From contig JAKBCM010000001.1 of NCBI GenBank assembly GCA_021807845.1, positions 1-25,965 on the forward strand: a stretch of 25,965 nucleotides of DNA, written 5' to 3'. This DNA is from Pseudomonadota bacterium (GTDB lineage: Bacteria > Pseudomonadota > Gammaproteobacteria > Legionellales > Legionellaceae). The notes beneath the pieces are model-generated. The model did not search any database and had not been told where the DNA came from. It worked only from the letters and a program-made list of their open reading frames with translations. Positions 7,231-15,659 of the stretch are shown piece by piece (the stretch's first letter is position 1; every line of letters starts with the position of its first letter). A program made the position numbers and the translations under genes.

Positions 7231-8850
7231 ATGCGTTTTTCGATGAATTGGCAAGTTTTGGTTCTTTCTTTTGTCTATCTATTGACCAGTAAAACCTTGG
7301 TTGCAGAGCCTTCTCATGATAGTCATTCCCTATATCGTTGGATGGCGCATCCATCGGTTGAAGAAAAACGAGTAAAAGAGGCCGAAGCACGCTTAAATGA
7401 TGCGATTAAAAATCCAGAATACATGCTCCAGCATTGGATTGACCTACCCCATTCGCCGAGTGCTTCAAGTCGAAAAAAATTATATTTGACCTTGAGAGAA
7501 GCCATTTTATTGGCTTTGCGTTATAACCCCAATATTCAAAATGCTGAGTTAGATAGAATCATCCAGCGTTATCAATTGCGATTGGCACAAAATGAGTTTG
7601 AATTACAGTATGCCATTGCGGGAACCGCCCTCATCGAAAAGAGTCAATACACGGATGTAGGGAATGTCGTCAGTCAACGCTATTTGGCAACGCCTGAATT
7701 GGCATTGAAATCCAAATATGGCGGTCAAATTGCTTTGACCATGGATAATACGGTAGCTCCCATTGGGAGTTATAACCCCTTGCTTAACTTGTCGGTGACG
7801 CAACCCTTATTGCGAGGATTTGGTTTGTCTCCTAATACGGCTCATTTGTTAGATGCCGTAGATAATGAGTGGCTCAATAAGTTGAATTTACAACAATCGG
7901 TCATTGATCAAATCACTCAAGTGATCATGGCTTATCGGTCCTTAGTGTTGAGTGCAAACAATATCGAAAATCAACGTCGCCAATTAAAAGAAGCGAGACG
8001 TACATTTGAGATCAACGAAAAGAAAATAGCAGCAGGCCAGCTTGAACCCACCGCGAATGTACAACAATCCTATCAAGTAGAGTCTTTGAATTTGATGGTC
8101 GAACAAGCAGAAAATGATTTTCGAACGGCGGCAGAAGATTTATTGCAAACCATAGGCCTTGATCCCGGTTTAAGGATTATGGTGCCTAGTGATGTTATTT
8201 TAAAAAAAATATCCATTCCCAATGAGCAACAGGCCATCTCTGAAGCATTGAGCCATAATGCTCAATATTTGGCATTAAAAATGGCATTGCGTGCAGATGA
8301 AAGGGCTTATCAGGTCGCTAAAAATCAACAGTTATGGCAATTGGATGCCACAGCGAATATGCAAGCGGGAAGCATGACAGGGGTCGATAGCACGACGACA
8401 GGATTCAAAGGGATCTATAATGGAAACAATATTACGGAGACCGCGGGAGTGACATTGACCATCCCTTTACACGATATTGATCGCCGTAGTCAGTTGATAA
8501 GCGCTAAAGTTCGATTAGAAAAAGACAGATTGAACCTAATTGCGGCAAAACGCGCCTTGATAACCATGATTAAAAACACAATAACGACTATCCAAAGTCA
8601 AGCAAAGCGTTATGAATTGGCCAAGAAACAAGTGAGTTTAGCTGCCAAATCTTATGAGTTGGAAAAGAAAAAGCAACAAGCAGGTATTGCTAGTGCGTTG
8701 GATGTCAGTCATACACAGAATCAGTTGATTCAGGCACAGATGGGACTTATTGATGCAAAAATAGCCTATTTAAACCATGTATCAACGTTACAACGTATAT
8801 TAGGAACAACGCTCCTTCATTGGCAAATTAAATTGAGGTATGGTGAATGA
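7231..8850 (+). CDS. TolC-family outer-membrane efflux protein
   Basis: Outer-membrane channel of a tripartite exporter. The 539-residue product starts at ATG 7231, giving a signal peptide (MRFSMNWQVLVLSFVYLLTS, cleavage near VAEP about residue 25). A longer in-frame start at 7153 lies inside apaH and would bury the signal peptide, so it is unlikely. The body has the duplicated OEP pattern: long alpha-helical coiled-coil stretches with Gln/Glu/Lys heptads (about 85-280 and 370-520) and short strand segments such as LNLSVTQPLLRGFG, the hallmark of the family's membrane/strand region. Its stop overlaps the next gene by ATGA, so stoichiometric translation with the membrane-fusion protein is likely. 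Substrate is not predictable from sequence. Confidence 0.93.
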   Translation: MRFSMNWQVLVLSFVYLLTSKTLVAEPSHDSHSLYRWMAHPSVEEKRVKEAEARLNDAIKNPEYMLQHWIDLPHSPSASSRKKLYLTLREAILLALRYNPNIQNAELDRIIQRYQLRLAQNEFELQYAIAGTALIEKSQYTDVGNVVSQRYLATPELALKSKYGGQIALTMDNTVAPIGSYNPLLNLSVTQPLLRGFGLSPNTAHLLDAVDNEWLNKLNLQQSVIDQITQVIMAYRSLVLSANNIENQRRQLKEARRTFEINEKKIAAGQLEPTANVQQSYQVESLNLMVEQAENDFRTAAEDLLQTIGLDPGLRIMVPSDVILKKISIPNEQQAISEALSHNAQYLALKMALRADERAYQVAKNQQLWQLDATANMQAGSMTGVDSTTTGFKGIYNGNNITETAGVTLTIPLHDIDRRSQLISAKVRLEKDRLNLIAAKRALITMIKNTITTIQSQAKRYELAKKQVSLAAKSYELEKKKQQAGIASALDVSHTQNQLIQAQMGLIDAKIAYLNHVSTLQRILGTTLLHWQIKLRYGE

Positions 8851-10007
8851 TGAACAATGCTGTAACGGACTATTTAAGACTCGTGGCAATAGGTGTTTTG
8901 ATAGGTCTTCTTGGAGCATGTAAGGGAAGTGCGCCTACTCAAAAAGCGGAAATGAAAACCTATATTGTCGAAAAAAAAACCTTACATAAAACACTTTTTT
9001 TTACAGGCACCATCAAACCTTTAAAAGAAAGTGCACTGACAAGCCCTGCAGAATCAATCGTTGAAACAATGCACTTTCACTATGGTCAGTATGTGAAAAG
9101 CAATCAGGAGGTATTCACGTTAAATTCAGCGGAATTACAAAAACAATACAATGATACGCTCACTGAATATTTGAAAGCAAAAGACGGTTATTCAATTGCT
9201 CGGTCGAAATTTACTGGAACCGAAGAGCTTTGGCAATCTGGTCTGTTGTCTAAAAATAATTATTTGAATGAAAAATCAAGTCTGAATACAGCACGTGTGA
9301 CGCTTTTGCAGGCCACAAGGAAACTGTCTGAAATGCTTGAAAAAATGGGGGATGATACATACAAAGATCTCTCAAGTTTAAGTTTTAGCGAATTCGATAA
9401 AGTTCGCTCGGCATTGGCAGGCAAGCATCATTTGATTCATATCAGAGCGCCTGGTGATGGGGTGTTATTGTACCCTCCCAAAGCCAGTGATGATAAAGCA
9501 CAACGCATCACAGTAGGGGCTCAGATCAAAGCAGGTCAAGTGTTAGCACTGATTGGTGATATGAGTGGTATTCGAGTGGAAATCGATATTCCTGAGGTTG
9601 ATATTAACAAAGTCAAACCAGGGTTGAATGCCACCATTCACGGAGTAGCCTTTGGTAAAGAAGAGCTTCATGGCAAATTAATTTCCTTAAATGCGGAAGC
9701 GACAGCGGGCTCTGTGGGCTCATTACCCTCTTTTACAGCGTTGGTGGAAGTAAAGAATTTGACTCCTGAAGAGCAAGCATGGGTGAAGGTAGGCATGAGT
9801 GCGGCGATTGAAGTTGCTGTGGATAATATGGAAAAAATGTTGGTGCCTGTGAGAGCCGTGACTCAAAAAAATGGCAAAAGTGTGGTTCATAAACGTCTAA
9901 AAGATGGCACAGTCCAGAGCGTATCTGTGGTCACAGGTGCGGTAGAAGGAGAGGATGTGGTGATTGACCGAGGCCTTCAACCTGGAGATGTGATCGCCTA
10001 TGAGTAA
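8847..10007 (+). CDS. Membrane-fusion (HlyD/MacA-type) lipoprotein of the exporter
   Basis: Periplasmic adaptor linking the ABC permease to the TolC-type channel. 386 residues. The N-terminus ends in a lipobox, LLGAC, with the lipidated cysteine at residue 25 (24 if the second of two ATGs is used); classical MacA is anchored by a transmembrane helix instead. A split lipoyl/barrel-sandwich hybrid domain (TSPAESIVETMHFHYGQYV, and later IHIRAPGDGVLLYPP) flanks a helical hairpin (about 95-175), followed by a beta-barrel (VEIDIPEVDINKVKPGL) and a membrane-proximal domain ending GLQPGDVIAYE. It overlaps the channel gene by 4 bp and the ATPase gene by 8 bp. This places it in the MacA class; the exported compound is unknown. 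Confidence 0.92.
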   Translation: MMNNAVTDYLRLVAIGVLIGLLGACKGSAPTQKAEMKTYIVEKKTLHKTLFFTGTIKPLKESALTSPAESIVETMHFHYGQYVKSNQEVFTLNSAELQKQYNDTLTEYLKAKDGYSIARSKFTGTEELWQSGLLSKNNYLNEKSSLNTARVTLLQATRKLSEMLEKMGDDTYKDLSSLSFSEFDKVRSALAGKHHLIHIRAPGDGVLLYPPKASDDKAQRITVGAQIKAGQVLALIGDMSGIRVEIDIPEVDINKVKPGLNATIHGVAFGKEELHGKLISLNAEATAGSVGSLPSFTALVEVKNLTPEEQAWVKVGMSAAIEVAVDNMEKMLVPVRAVTQKNGKSVVHKRLKDGTVQSVSVVTGAVEGEDVVIDRGLQPGDVIAYE

Positions 10008-10689
10008 CGATTCATCCAAAACAAAACCTTTGATTTCTCTCCACAATGTTGTAAAAAAATACAAGGTTGGCAACATTGAAAGCACCGTTTTAAAAGGGAT
10101 TTCACTGGATATTTATCCAGGTGATATGCTGGCTATTGTGGGTGCTTCGGGATCGGGTAAATCAACACTGATGAACATCATGGGTTTGCTGGATAACGTG
10201 GATGGTGGGCAGTATTTTCTTCAAGGTCACGATGTTAAGGATTTCTCAGATGATCAATTGGCATTGTTGCGTAATCAACACATGGGATTTGTGTTCCAAC
10301 AATTTCATTTATTGCCGCGTTTGAGCGCGGAACTTAATGTTGCCTTGCCTTTGACCTATCGTCATCAATCTTCTGCATCCATTAAAAAAAGAGTATCAGA
10401 GGCACTCATTCGGGTCGGCCTAGACTCTTACCGGCATCATCGTCCTACGCAATTATCAGGTGGTCAACAGCAGCGAGTGGCTATAGCGCGAGCACTGGTT
10501 GGGGAGCCAAAAGTGATTTTGGCTGATGAGCCAACGGGTGCTTTGGATTCTAGTACAGGCAAAGAGATCATGAATTTATTTTTAGGACTTCATGAAGAAG
10601 GACGCACCATCATTTTGGTCACTCATGATGAGCATGTGGCAGCGCTTTGCAAAAAACGAATTACTTTGGTCGATGGTCAGATGACATGA
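10000..10689 (+). CDS. ABC transporter ATPase, MacB/LolD type
   Basis: Energises the exporter by ATP hydrolysis at the cytoplasmic face. 229 residues with all motifs in place: Walker A GASGSGKST (about 47-55), Q-loop FVFQQFHLLPR, signature LSGGQQQRVAIARAL, Walker B VILADEPTGALDS and H-loop VTHDEH. This pattern is that of the MacB/LolD/FtsE family. In E. coli MacB the ATPase and permease are one chain; here they are two genes. The start ATG lies 8 bp inside the upstream gene, and the stop overlaps the permease start by ATGA. Confidence 0.97.
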   Translation: MSNDSSKTKPLISLHNVVKKYKVGNIESTVLKGISLDIYPGDMLAIVGASGSGKSTLMNIMGLLDNVDGGQYFLQGHDVKDFSDDQLALLRNQHMGFVFQQFHLLPRLSAELNVALPLTYRHQSSASIKKRVSEALIRVGLDSYRHHRPTQLSGGQQQRVAIARALVGEPKVILADEPTGALDSSTGKEIMNLFLGLHEEGRTIILVTHDEHVAALCKKRITLVDGQMT

Positions 10690-11879
10690 ACTTATATCAT
10701 TATGGTCAGCAGGCTTGGGTCAATCTGATGGCGGCAAAATTAAGATCCATTCTTGCTGTTCTAGGTATTTTGATGGGCACGGCATCTGTGGTTGCGCTCT
10801 TGAGTTGTGGTCAATTGGCTACAGAAAAAGCATTAAGCCAATTTAAAGCACTGGGTACGGATTTGCTTTCTGTCTCTTTATTTCAAAAGGTAGGACATGC
10901 GCCTTCGCTGAAAGAGGATCGGTTTCAGTTGAGTTTTTGGCGACAACTTCCACAAAGAATAAAAGAGATCCGCCAAATCGCCCCTTATAGTACCGCCTAT
11001 CAACCCATCAGTTTTCAAGGAAAAATAGCCAAAGGAGTCGTGATTGGGGCCGATGAATCACTCGCACAGATTATTCATATCGATTTGAAAGAAGGGCAAT
11101 TTGTTTCTTTTCTACAATCATTTGAGCAAGTTTGTGTGATTGGCGATGAGTTAGCACAGCAAATCAAAGCAGTAAGTCTTGATGATCCTTTAGGGCAACA
11201 ATTGCAGATAGGGAACGCGCTCTACACAATTAAAGGTATCGCAAAGCTTTGGAAAGAAAATGGGTTTTTTAATGAAGATGTGAATCAGGCTGTCATCATT
11301 CCAATCGCTGGGATGGCATTGGTTCATAAAGATGCGAGAATTAACAATGCTGTTTTATTACTAAAATCGGATGCTCATATAGATGATGTGATTGAAGCAA
11401 TCAAACAAATCATCAGCAAACAATCTTCAGAGATGAATGTGTTTGTCCGAAGTGCCAAACAGATTATTGCTAGCATGGAAAATCAAGGGCGAATTTTTAC
11501 CTTATTACTTGCCGTCATTGGCGGCATTTCTCTTTTGGTGGGCGGGATTGGTGTGATGAATGTGATGTTGGTCTCTGTGAGTGAGCGTAAAAAAGAAATC
11601 GGGATCCGTAAAGCTGTTGGGGCGACAAGGCGTGAAATACAGAGGTTATTTTTGGTTGAATCCGTGATGTTATCTTTACTCGGAGGGTTCTTAGGCGTCG
11701 TGTTGGGATTGATATTCACTTGGATCGTTGCCTATTTTAGTCTTTGGTCTTTTACCATTTATCCATTGCCACCCTTAGCAGGTTTTGCTGTGTCTGTGAT
11801 CACTGGGATTTTTTTTGGATTTTATCCAGCAAGAAGAGCGGCGGCATTAGAGCCTATGGTATCGTTAAGATCTATTTAA
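10686..11879 (+). CDS. ABC transporter permease, MacB/FtsX type
   Basis: Inner-membrane permease of the tripartite exporter, 397 residues from ATG 10686 (ATGA overlap with the ATPase stop). An upstream in-frame ATG at 10647 falls inside the ATPase and is not needed. Domain order: N-terminal membrane helix (SILAVLGILMGTASVVAL), a periplasmic MacB-type core of about 220 residues, then three C-terminal helices of the FtsX domain with the typical GGIGVMNVMLVSVSERKKEI and GIRKAVGATRREI segments. The family uses ATP to drive periplasmic mechanotransmission rather than crossing the inner membrane with substrate; known clients include macrolides, enterotoxins and siderophores. Its last 8 bp overlap the convergent response-regulator gene. 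Confidence 0.95.
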   Translation: MNLYHYGQQAWVNLMAAKLRSILAVLGILMGTASVVALLSCGQLATEKALSQFKALGTDLLSVSLFQKVGHAPSLKEDRFQLSFWRQLPQRIKEIRQIAPYSTAYQPISFQGKIAKGVVIGADESLAQIIHIDLKEGQFVSFLQSFEQVCVIGDELAQQIKAVSLDDPLGQQLQIGNALYTIKGIAKLWKENGFFNEDVNQAVIIPIAGMALVHKDARINNAVLLLKSDAHIDDVIEAIKQIISKQSSEMNVFVRSAKQIIASMENQGRIFTLLLAVIGGISLLVGGIGVMNVMLVSVSERKKEIGIRKAVGATRREIQRLFLVESVMLSLLGGFLGVVLGLIFTWIVAYFSLWSFTIYPLPPLAGFAVSVITGIFFGFYPARRAAALEPMVSLRSI

Positions 11880-12801
11880 GAGGTGATTGGGATACATAAT
11901 ATTTTGATTTCCCACTTTTCTTCGCAACATAAAGTGCTATGTCTTCGTCTCGTACCAAATCTTCAAACCCTTTGCTTTCATCAAGAAAGCTAATGCCTAT
12001 AGAGACACTGACTGTAAATGTTTTTTCGTGTTTATGGAAAGGTTGAGATAGGAATTGAATGATTTTTTTTGCAATTTCTATTGCTTCAAGTTCAGAATGG
12101 ATCCTGGTGATGGCAACAAATTCATCTCCCCCATATCGGCAAAGTAAGTCTTCATTTCGTAAGCTCCTTTTCAGCCTATCAGCGGCTAAAGACAGCAACA
12201 GATCGCCCACTGCATGACCATATTCATCATTTACTTGTTTAAAATTATCAAAGTCAATAAAAAACAAGGCTATGGGTTGGTTCACTCGCTTGGCATGTGA
12301 TATCCATTTCATGGCTTCTTTTTGAAAAGTGATGCGATTTAAGAGCCCCGTTAATCCATCGGTGGTTGCCATGAGTTCAAGTGCTATTGTCTTTTCGTGA
12401 ATCTCTTTGACCAATAGACTTCTTTCAATAGCATGGAGAATGGCTTTACTTAGGAGCGGCTCTGATAGGGTATCTTTATTGAGATAGTCAGAAACCCCGG
12501 CTTTCATTGCATCAACGGCAACTTGTTCATTGCCTTGACCAGTCAGCATAATGAGTGGTACCAAAGGTTGAGCTAATTTCCCTGCGTACTCAATAAAATC
12601 AAGATAACTTTCACCCGGTAGTTTATAGTCAATGATCACACAGTCAATGTCATGTTTAGAATAAAGCGCTACTGCATCTGAAACGGTTTCTGCCTCAAGA
12701 ATGGCGCCAATATCCTTATTTTTTTGCAATAAATGTTTACAAAACTCTCTGTCGTTTTGATTATCATCAATCACTAATAGGGTGATTTTTTTATCTTTCA
12801 T
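11872..12801 (-). CDS. Response regulator with GGDEF (diguanylate cyclase) output
   Basis: Two-component receiver fused to a cyclic-di-GMP synthase, 309 residues. The receiver (about 6-125) has the acidic pair D12-D13, phosphoacceptor D58 (IIDYKLPG), T87 and K109. The cyclase domain (about 145-305) has the DGLTGLLNR start, FFIDFDNFKQVND metal/substrate segment, intact GGDEF (224-228), and an intact RxxD inhibitory site (RNED, 215-218), so product feedback inhibition is expected. No cognate histidine kinase is in the window. It begins 14 bp after the fumC stop on the same strand with an AAGGATGG ribosome-binding site, so it may be transcribed with fumC. Its 3' end overlaps the exporter permease gene by 8 bp, tail to tail. 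Confidence 0.95.
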   Translation of the reverse strand: MKDKKITLLVIDDNQNDREFCKHLLQKNKDIGAILEAETVSDAVALYSKHDIDCVIIDYKLPGESYLDFIEYAGKLAQPLVPLIMLTGQGNEQVAVDAMKAGVSDYLNKDTLSEPLLSKAILHAIERSLLVKEIHEKTIALELMATTDGLTGLLNRITFQKEAMKWISHAKRVNQPIALFFIDFDNFKQVNDEYGHAVGDLLLSLAADRLKRSLRNEDLLCRYGGDEFVAITRIHSELEAIEIAKKIIQFLSQPFHKHEKTFTVSVSIGISFLDESKGFEDLVRDEDIALYVAKKSGKSKYYVSQSPLK

Positions 12802-12815
12802 ACCATCCTTATGAT

Positions 12816-14231
12816 TTATTTCTCATCAGCCACATAGGGATGCACCATTTTTCTAGGATCCATCGCTTTATCAAACTCTTCACTACTGATGGCCTTTAAT
12901 GCAAGGGCTGCTTCTTTTAATGATAGATCATGATCGAGCGCATAGTGTGCAATTTGAGACGCTTTGTCATAACCAATGATGGGAGATAGAGCTGTTACTA
13001 ACATCAGCGAACGCTCGACGTAATGAGCAATCTGCTTTTCATTTAATTGCATGTCTTTGACTAAGAATTGACTGAAATTTTTCATACTGTCTGACAATAA
13101 GCGAATGGACTTGGTGATGTTAAAAATGATCAAAGGTTTATAAACGTTCATTTCTAAATATCCACTCGCACCACCAAAGGAGACAGCCATATCATTAGCC
13201 ATTACTTGTATAGAAACCATGGTTAATGCTTCGCACTGGGTTGGATTCACCTTGCCGGGCATAATAGAGGAACCGGGCTCATTGGAAGGAATGAGAAGCT
13301 CATAGATTCCTGCACGTGGTCCACAAGAAAGCAGTCGAATGTCATTGGCGATTTTGTAGAGAGAGACTGCGAGGGTTTTTAATGTACCTGATAAGTGCAC
13401 CAATGCATCATGAGCCCCTTGTACTGTAAATTTATTAGGTGCTGATTTGAAGGGTAATTTGGTGAGATGAGCAATTTGTTTTGCAACCGCTACATCAAAT
13501 CCCGGGGCCGCATTGATACCCGTTCCAACGGCAGTTCCACCCAAAGCTAGGCAGTATACCCCTTCCAAGGCCGTTTTAATCCGAGCAAATCCATCTTCTA
13601 GCATCCCGACATAGCCAGAAAATTCTTGCCCAACAGTCAAGGGAGTTGCATCTTGCATGTGAGTTCTTCCTATCTTCACCACATCTTTCCAGGCCTGACT
13701 TTTACGATTTAATTCATCTTTGAGTTGGGTCAAGGCTGGAAATAATTGGTTGACGACTCCCATAGCACTGGCAATGTACATGGCTGAAGGAAAAGAATCA
13801 TTGGATGATTGTGACATATTCACATCATCATTAGGATGGATCGGTTTTTTACCTCCCAAGGGGAGTCCTTTGAGCTCAGCACAACGATTTGAGATCACTT
13901 CATTAACGTTCATGTTAAATTGTGTGCCACTGCCTGTCATCCAAACATGTAATGGAAACATGTCCTGGTGCTTGTGTTCGAGTATTTCATCACAGACTTC
14001 TGTAATGAGTTGACATTTTTCCAAGGTTAAGCGGCCACCAGCATGGTTTGCAAGCGCTGCGGCTTTTTTTAAAATGGCATAAGCGCTGACCATTTCTTTT
14101 GGAATAAGATCATCACCAATGTTAAAATGCTGAAGGGAGCGTTCGGTTTGTGCACCCCATAGTTTGTCAGCAGGCACGGATACTTCGCCCAAGCTATCTG
14201 TTTCTGTACGAAATTTATTTTTTGTGGACAT
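12816..14231 (-). CDS. fumC: Class II fumarate hydratase FumC
   Basis: Iron-independent, oxidant-resistant fumarase of the citric acid cycle, catalysing fumarate + water to L-malate as a homotetramer. The 471 residues match the class. Visible signatures are [18 protein letters not shown] near 100, the active-site [16 protein letters not shown], and the mobile-loop signature [16 protein letters not shown] (about 318-333), which carries the catalytic serine. The start ATG at 14229-14231 follows AGGGAAACC, and a strong promoter lies 40-65 bp upstream. The response-regulator diguanylate cyclase follows 14 bp downstream on the same strand. Confidence 0.98.
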   Translation of the reverse strand: MSTKNKFRTETDSLGEVSVPADKLWGAQTERSLQHFNIGDDLIPKEMVSAYAILKKAAALANHAGGRLTLEKCQLITEVCDEILEHKHQDMFPLHVWMTGSGTQFNMNVNEVISNRCAELKGLPLGGKKPIHPNDDVNMSQSSNDSFPSAMYIASAMGVVNQLFPALTQLKDELNRKSQAWKDVVKIGRTHMQDATPLTVGQEFSGYVGMLEDGFARIKTALEGVYCLALGGTAVGTGINAAPGFDVAVAKQIAHLTKLPFKSAPNKFTVQGAHDALVHLSGTLKTLAVSLYKIANDIRLLSCGPRAGIYELLIPSNEPGSSIMPGKVNPTQCEALTMVSIQVMANDMAVSFGGASGYLEMNVYKPLIIFNITKSIRLLSDSMKNFSQFLVKDMQLNEKQIAHYVERSLMLVTALSPIIGYDKASQIAHYALDHDLSLKEAALALKAISSEEFDKAMDPRKMVHPYVADEK

Positions 14232-14269
14232 GATGGTTTCCCTCTATGGGTTTAACTCCCTAACCTAAA

Positions 14270-14298
14270 ATCATAGATGACAACACTTATTTTGCCAA
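14270..14298 (-). promoter_or_regulatory. Candidate sigma-70 promoter of fumC
   Basis: On the minus strand TTGGCA (14293-14298) and TATGAT (14270-14275) are separated by 17 bp; each matches consensus at 5 of 6 positions. The -10 lies about 39 bp before the fumC start, leaving room for a short leader with the AGGGAAA ribosome-binding site. Confidence 0.6.
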
Positions 14299-14347
14299 CA
14301 GGTAACTGCAAAAGATCGAACTGAACGGGAGCAGAGAAGAATCTTTA

Positions 14348-14428
14348 ACCGAACCGTGACCGTCAGGGAGCGGAAATTCGAACTTCTGCGGGACAAAAAT
14401 TTCCGCTCCCTGACGGTCACGGTTCGGT
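14348..14428. repeat. Long palindromic intergenic repeat (REP-like)
   Basis: A perfect 31-nt inverted repeat (arms 14348-14378 and 14398-14428) encloses a 19-nt loop. The core is GACCGTCAGGGAGCGG and its complement. The arms are far more GC-rich than the flanks and no T-tract follows, so it is less like a terminator than like a dispersed extragenic palindrome. The core resembles short GC-rich palindromes (CCGTNAGGGAGCGG-like) that I recall as recurrent between genes in many bacterial genomes; only this one copy lies in the window, so dispersal is inferred. It sits between the divergent fumC and mltB genes. Confidence 0.75.
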
Positions 14429-14551
14429 GGGTATTTAGGGGTTAAAATTAATATTAAAGTTCTGACAGATTCTGGTCGATATGAATATTAAAGTTTTGAA
14501 GAAAAATCCTATCGATTAGTAAAGAACAAAATGGTTCATTCACTCTTCGTT

Positions 14552-14570
14552 ATCCCAAGTGCTCAGGGAT
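14552..14570. repeat. Short degraded palindromic repeat in the fumC-mltB gap
   Basis: ATCCC (14552-14556) and GGGAT (14566-14570) bracket a 9-nt spacer and are followed by CTCC. The layout resembles a decayed copy of the common intergenic repeat with ATCCC and GGGATCTCC ends. In the same gap, a 12-nt direct repeat AATATTAAAGTT occurs at 14450-14461 and 14484-14495. Apart from the fumC promoter, these repeats and the long palindrome, I see no gene in the roughly 400-bp interval 14232-14634. Confidence 0.3.
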
Positions 14571-14634
14571 CTCCATGAAGTGGAAGGATATTTGATTCAA
14601 CTTTTTTACAAAAATAACAATAAGGGGAGTAGGT

Positions 14635-15609
14635 ATGAATAGAGTTCGATTCATTCTTGTGGCATTTGGTTTCGTGTTCTCATCCGTGGTTTTTGCACAA
14701 AATCAAAGTTGGGACAGCTGGGTCATAGAGGTAAGAAAAGAAGCACTAGCCCAAGGCATTTCCCCTGAAACATTTGATGAGGCTTTTGCCAATATTCATG
14801 AGCCAAGCCGAAAAGTAAAAGGATTGGCTCATTCTCAACCCGAACACCGATTAACGTTTGAACGATATTTGAAATCAAGAGTGGATCATTACCGTATTAT
14901 TGAAGGTGAGCAAGCATACAAAAAGAACAAGGCAGTTCTTGATGAAGTTGCCAATCATTATGGTGTTGATCCTTGTTTCATCCTGGCCTTTTGGGGGATG
15001 GAGTCTAGTTATGGAAGTTATATGGGCAATTTTCCGGTGATCCAATCATTAGCGACGCTTGCTTATGATTCATCACGACAATCATTTTTCCGTAAGGAAT
15101 TGTTTTTAGCTTTGCATATCTTAAATGATGGACATGTGACTTTAGACCATTTTAAAGGAGAGTGGGCTGGTGCATCAGGCCAGTGTCAATTTCTACCCTC
15201 AAGTTGGGTGAAGTATGCAGTGGATTATGATGGCGATGGGCGTAAGGACATATGGAACTCAAAACCGGATGTGTTTGCGTCCATAGCAAATTATATGAAA
15301 ATCAATGGTTGGCAAACAGGGCAGCCCTGGGCTATTTACGTCAAGCTGCCACCTAAATTTGATAAAATGCTTGAAGGTAAAACAATCATCAAACCAGTCA
15401 GTGAGTGGAATGCTTTAGGTGTTCGAACGACCAGTGGGCAACCTTTACCCTATCAAAATTTACAAGCGAGCATCGTAGAACCTAACGGTGGGCCTGTATT
15501 CCTTGCTTTTCCCAATTATAAAATGATCTTGCGCTACAACAACTCAATTTATTATGCCGGTGCTATTGGTTACTTAGCAGATAAACTTTGTCATCGGGCG
15601 CCAGAATAA
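14635..15609 (+). CDS. Lytic murein transglycosylase, MltB family
   Basis: Periplasmic enzyme that cleaves the MurNAc-GlcNAc bond of peptidoglycan, forming 1,6-anhydro ends, during wall remodelling. 324 residues. A Sec signal peptide (MNRVRFILVAFGFVFSSVVF, cleavage after FA at about 21) lacks a lipobox, so the product is probably soluble rather than a lipoprotein like E. coli MltB. The catalytic motif FWGMESSYG carries the glutamate E123; ASGQCQFLPSSWVKYAVDYD matches the substrate-groove segment of the family, and a DGDGRKDIWN stretch follows. The ATG at 14635 has an excellent AAGGGGAG ribosome-binding site. The C-terminal domain (about 245-320) fits the SLT_2/MltB family. It may share a transcript with msrBA 50 bp downstream. 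Confidence 0.94.
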   Translation: MNRVRFILVAFGFVFSSVVFAQNQSWDSWVIEVRKEALAQGISPETFDEAFANIHEPSRKVKGLAHSQPEHRLTFERYLKSRVDHYRIIEGEQAYKKNKAVLDEVANHYGVDPCFILAFWGMESSYGSYMGNFPVIQSLATLAYDSSRQSFFRKELFLALHILNDGHVTLDHFKGEWAGASGQCQFLPSSWVKYAVDYDGDGRKDIWNSKPDVFASIANYMKINGWQTGQPWAIYVKLPPKFDKMLEGKTIIKPVSEWNALGVRTTSGQPLPYQNLQASIVEPNGGPVFLAFPNYKMILRYNNSIYYAGAIGYLADKLCHRAPE

Positions 15610-15659
15610 TAAAGAGAATGAAAAGGGACGATTCCTTGTTACATTAAAATAGGTGTGAT

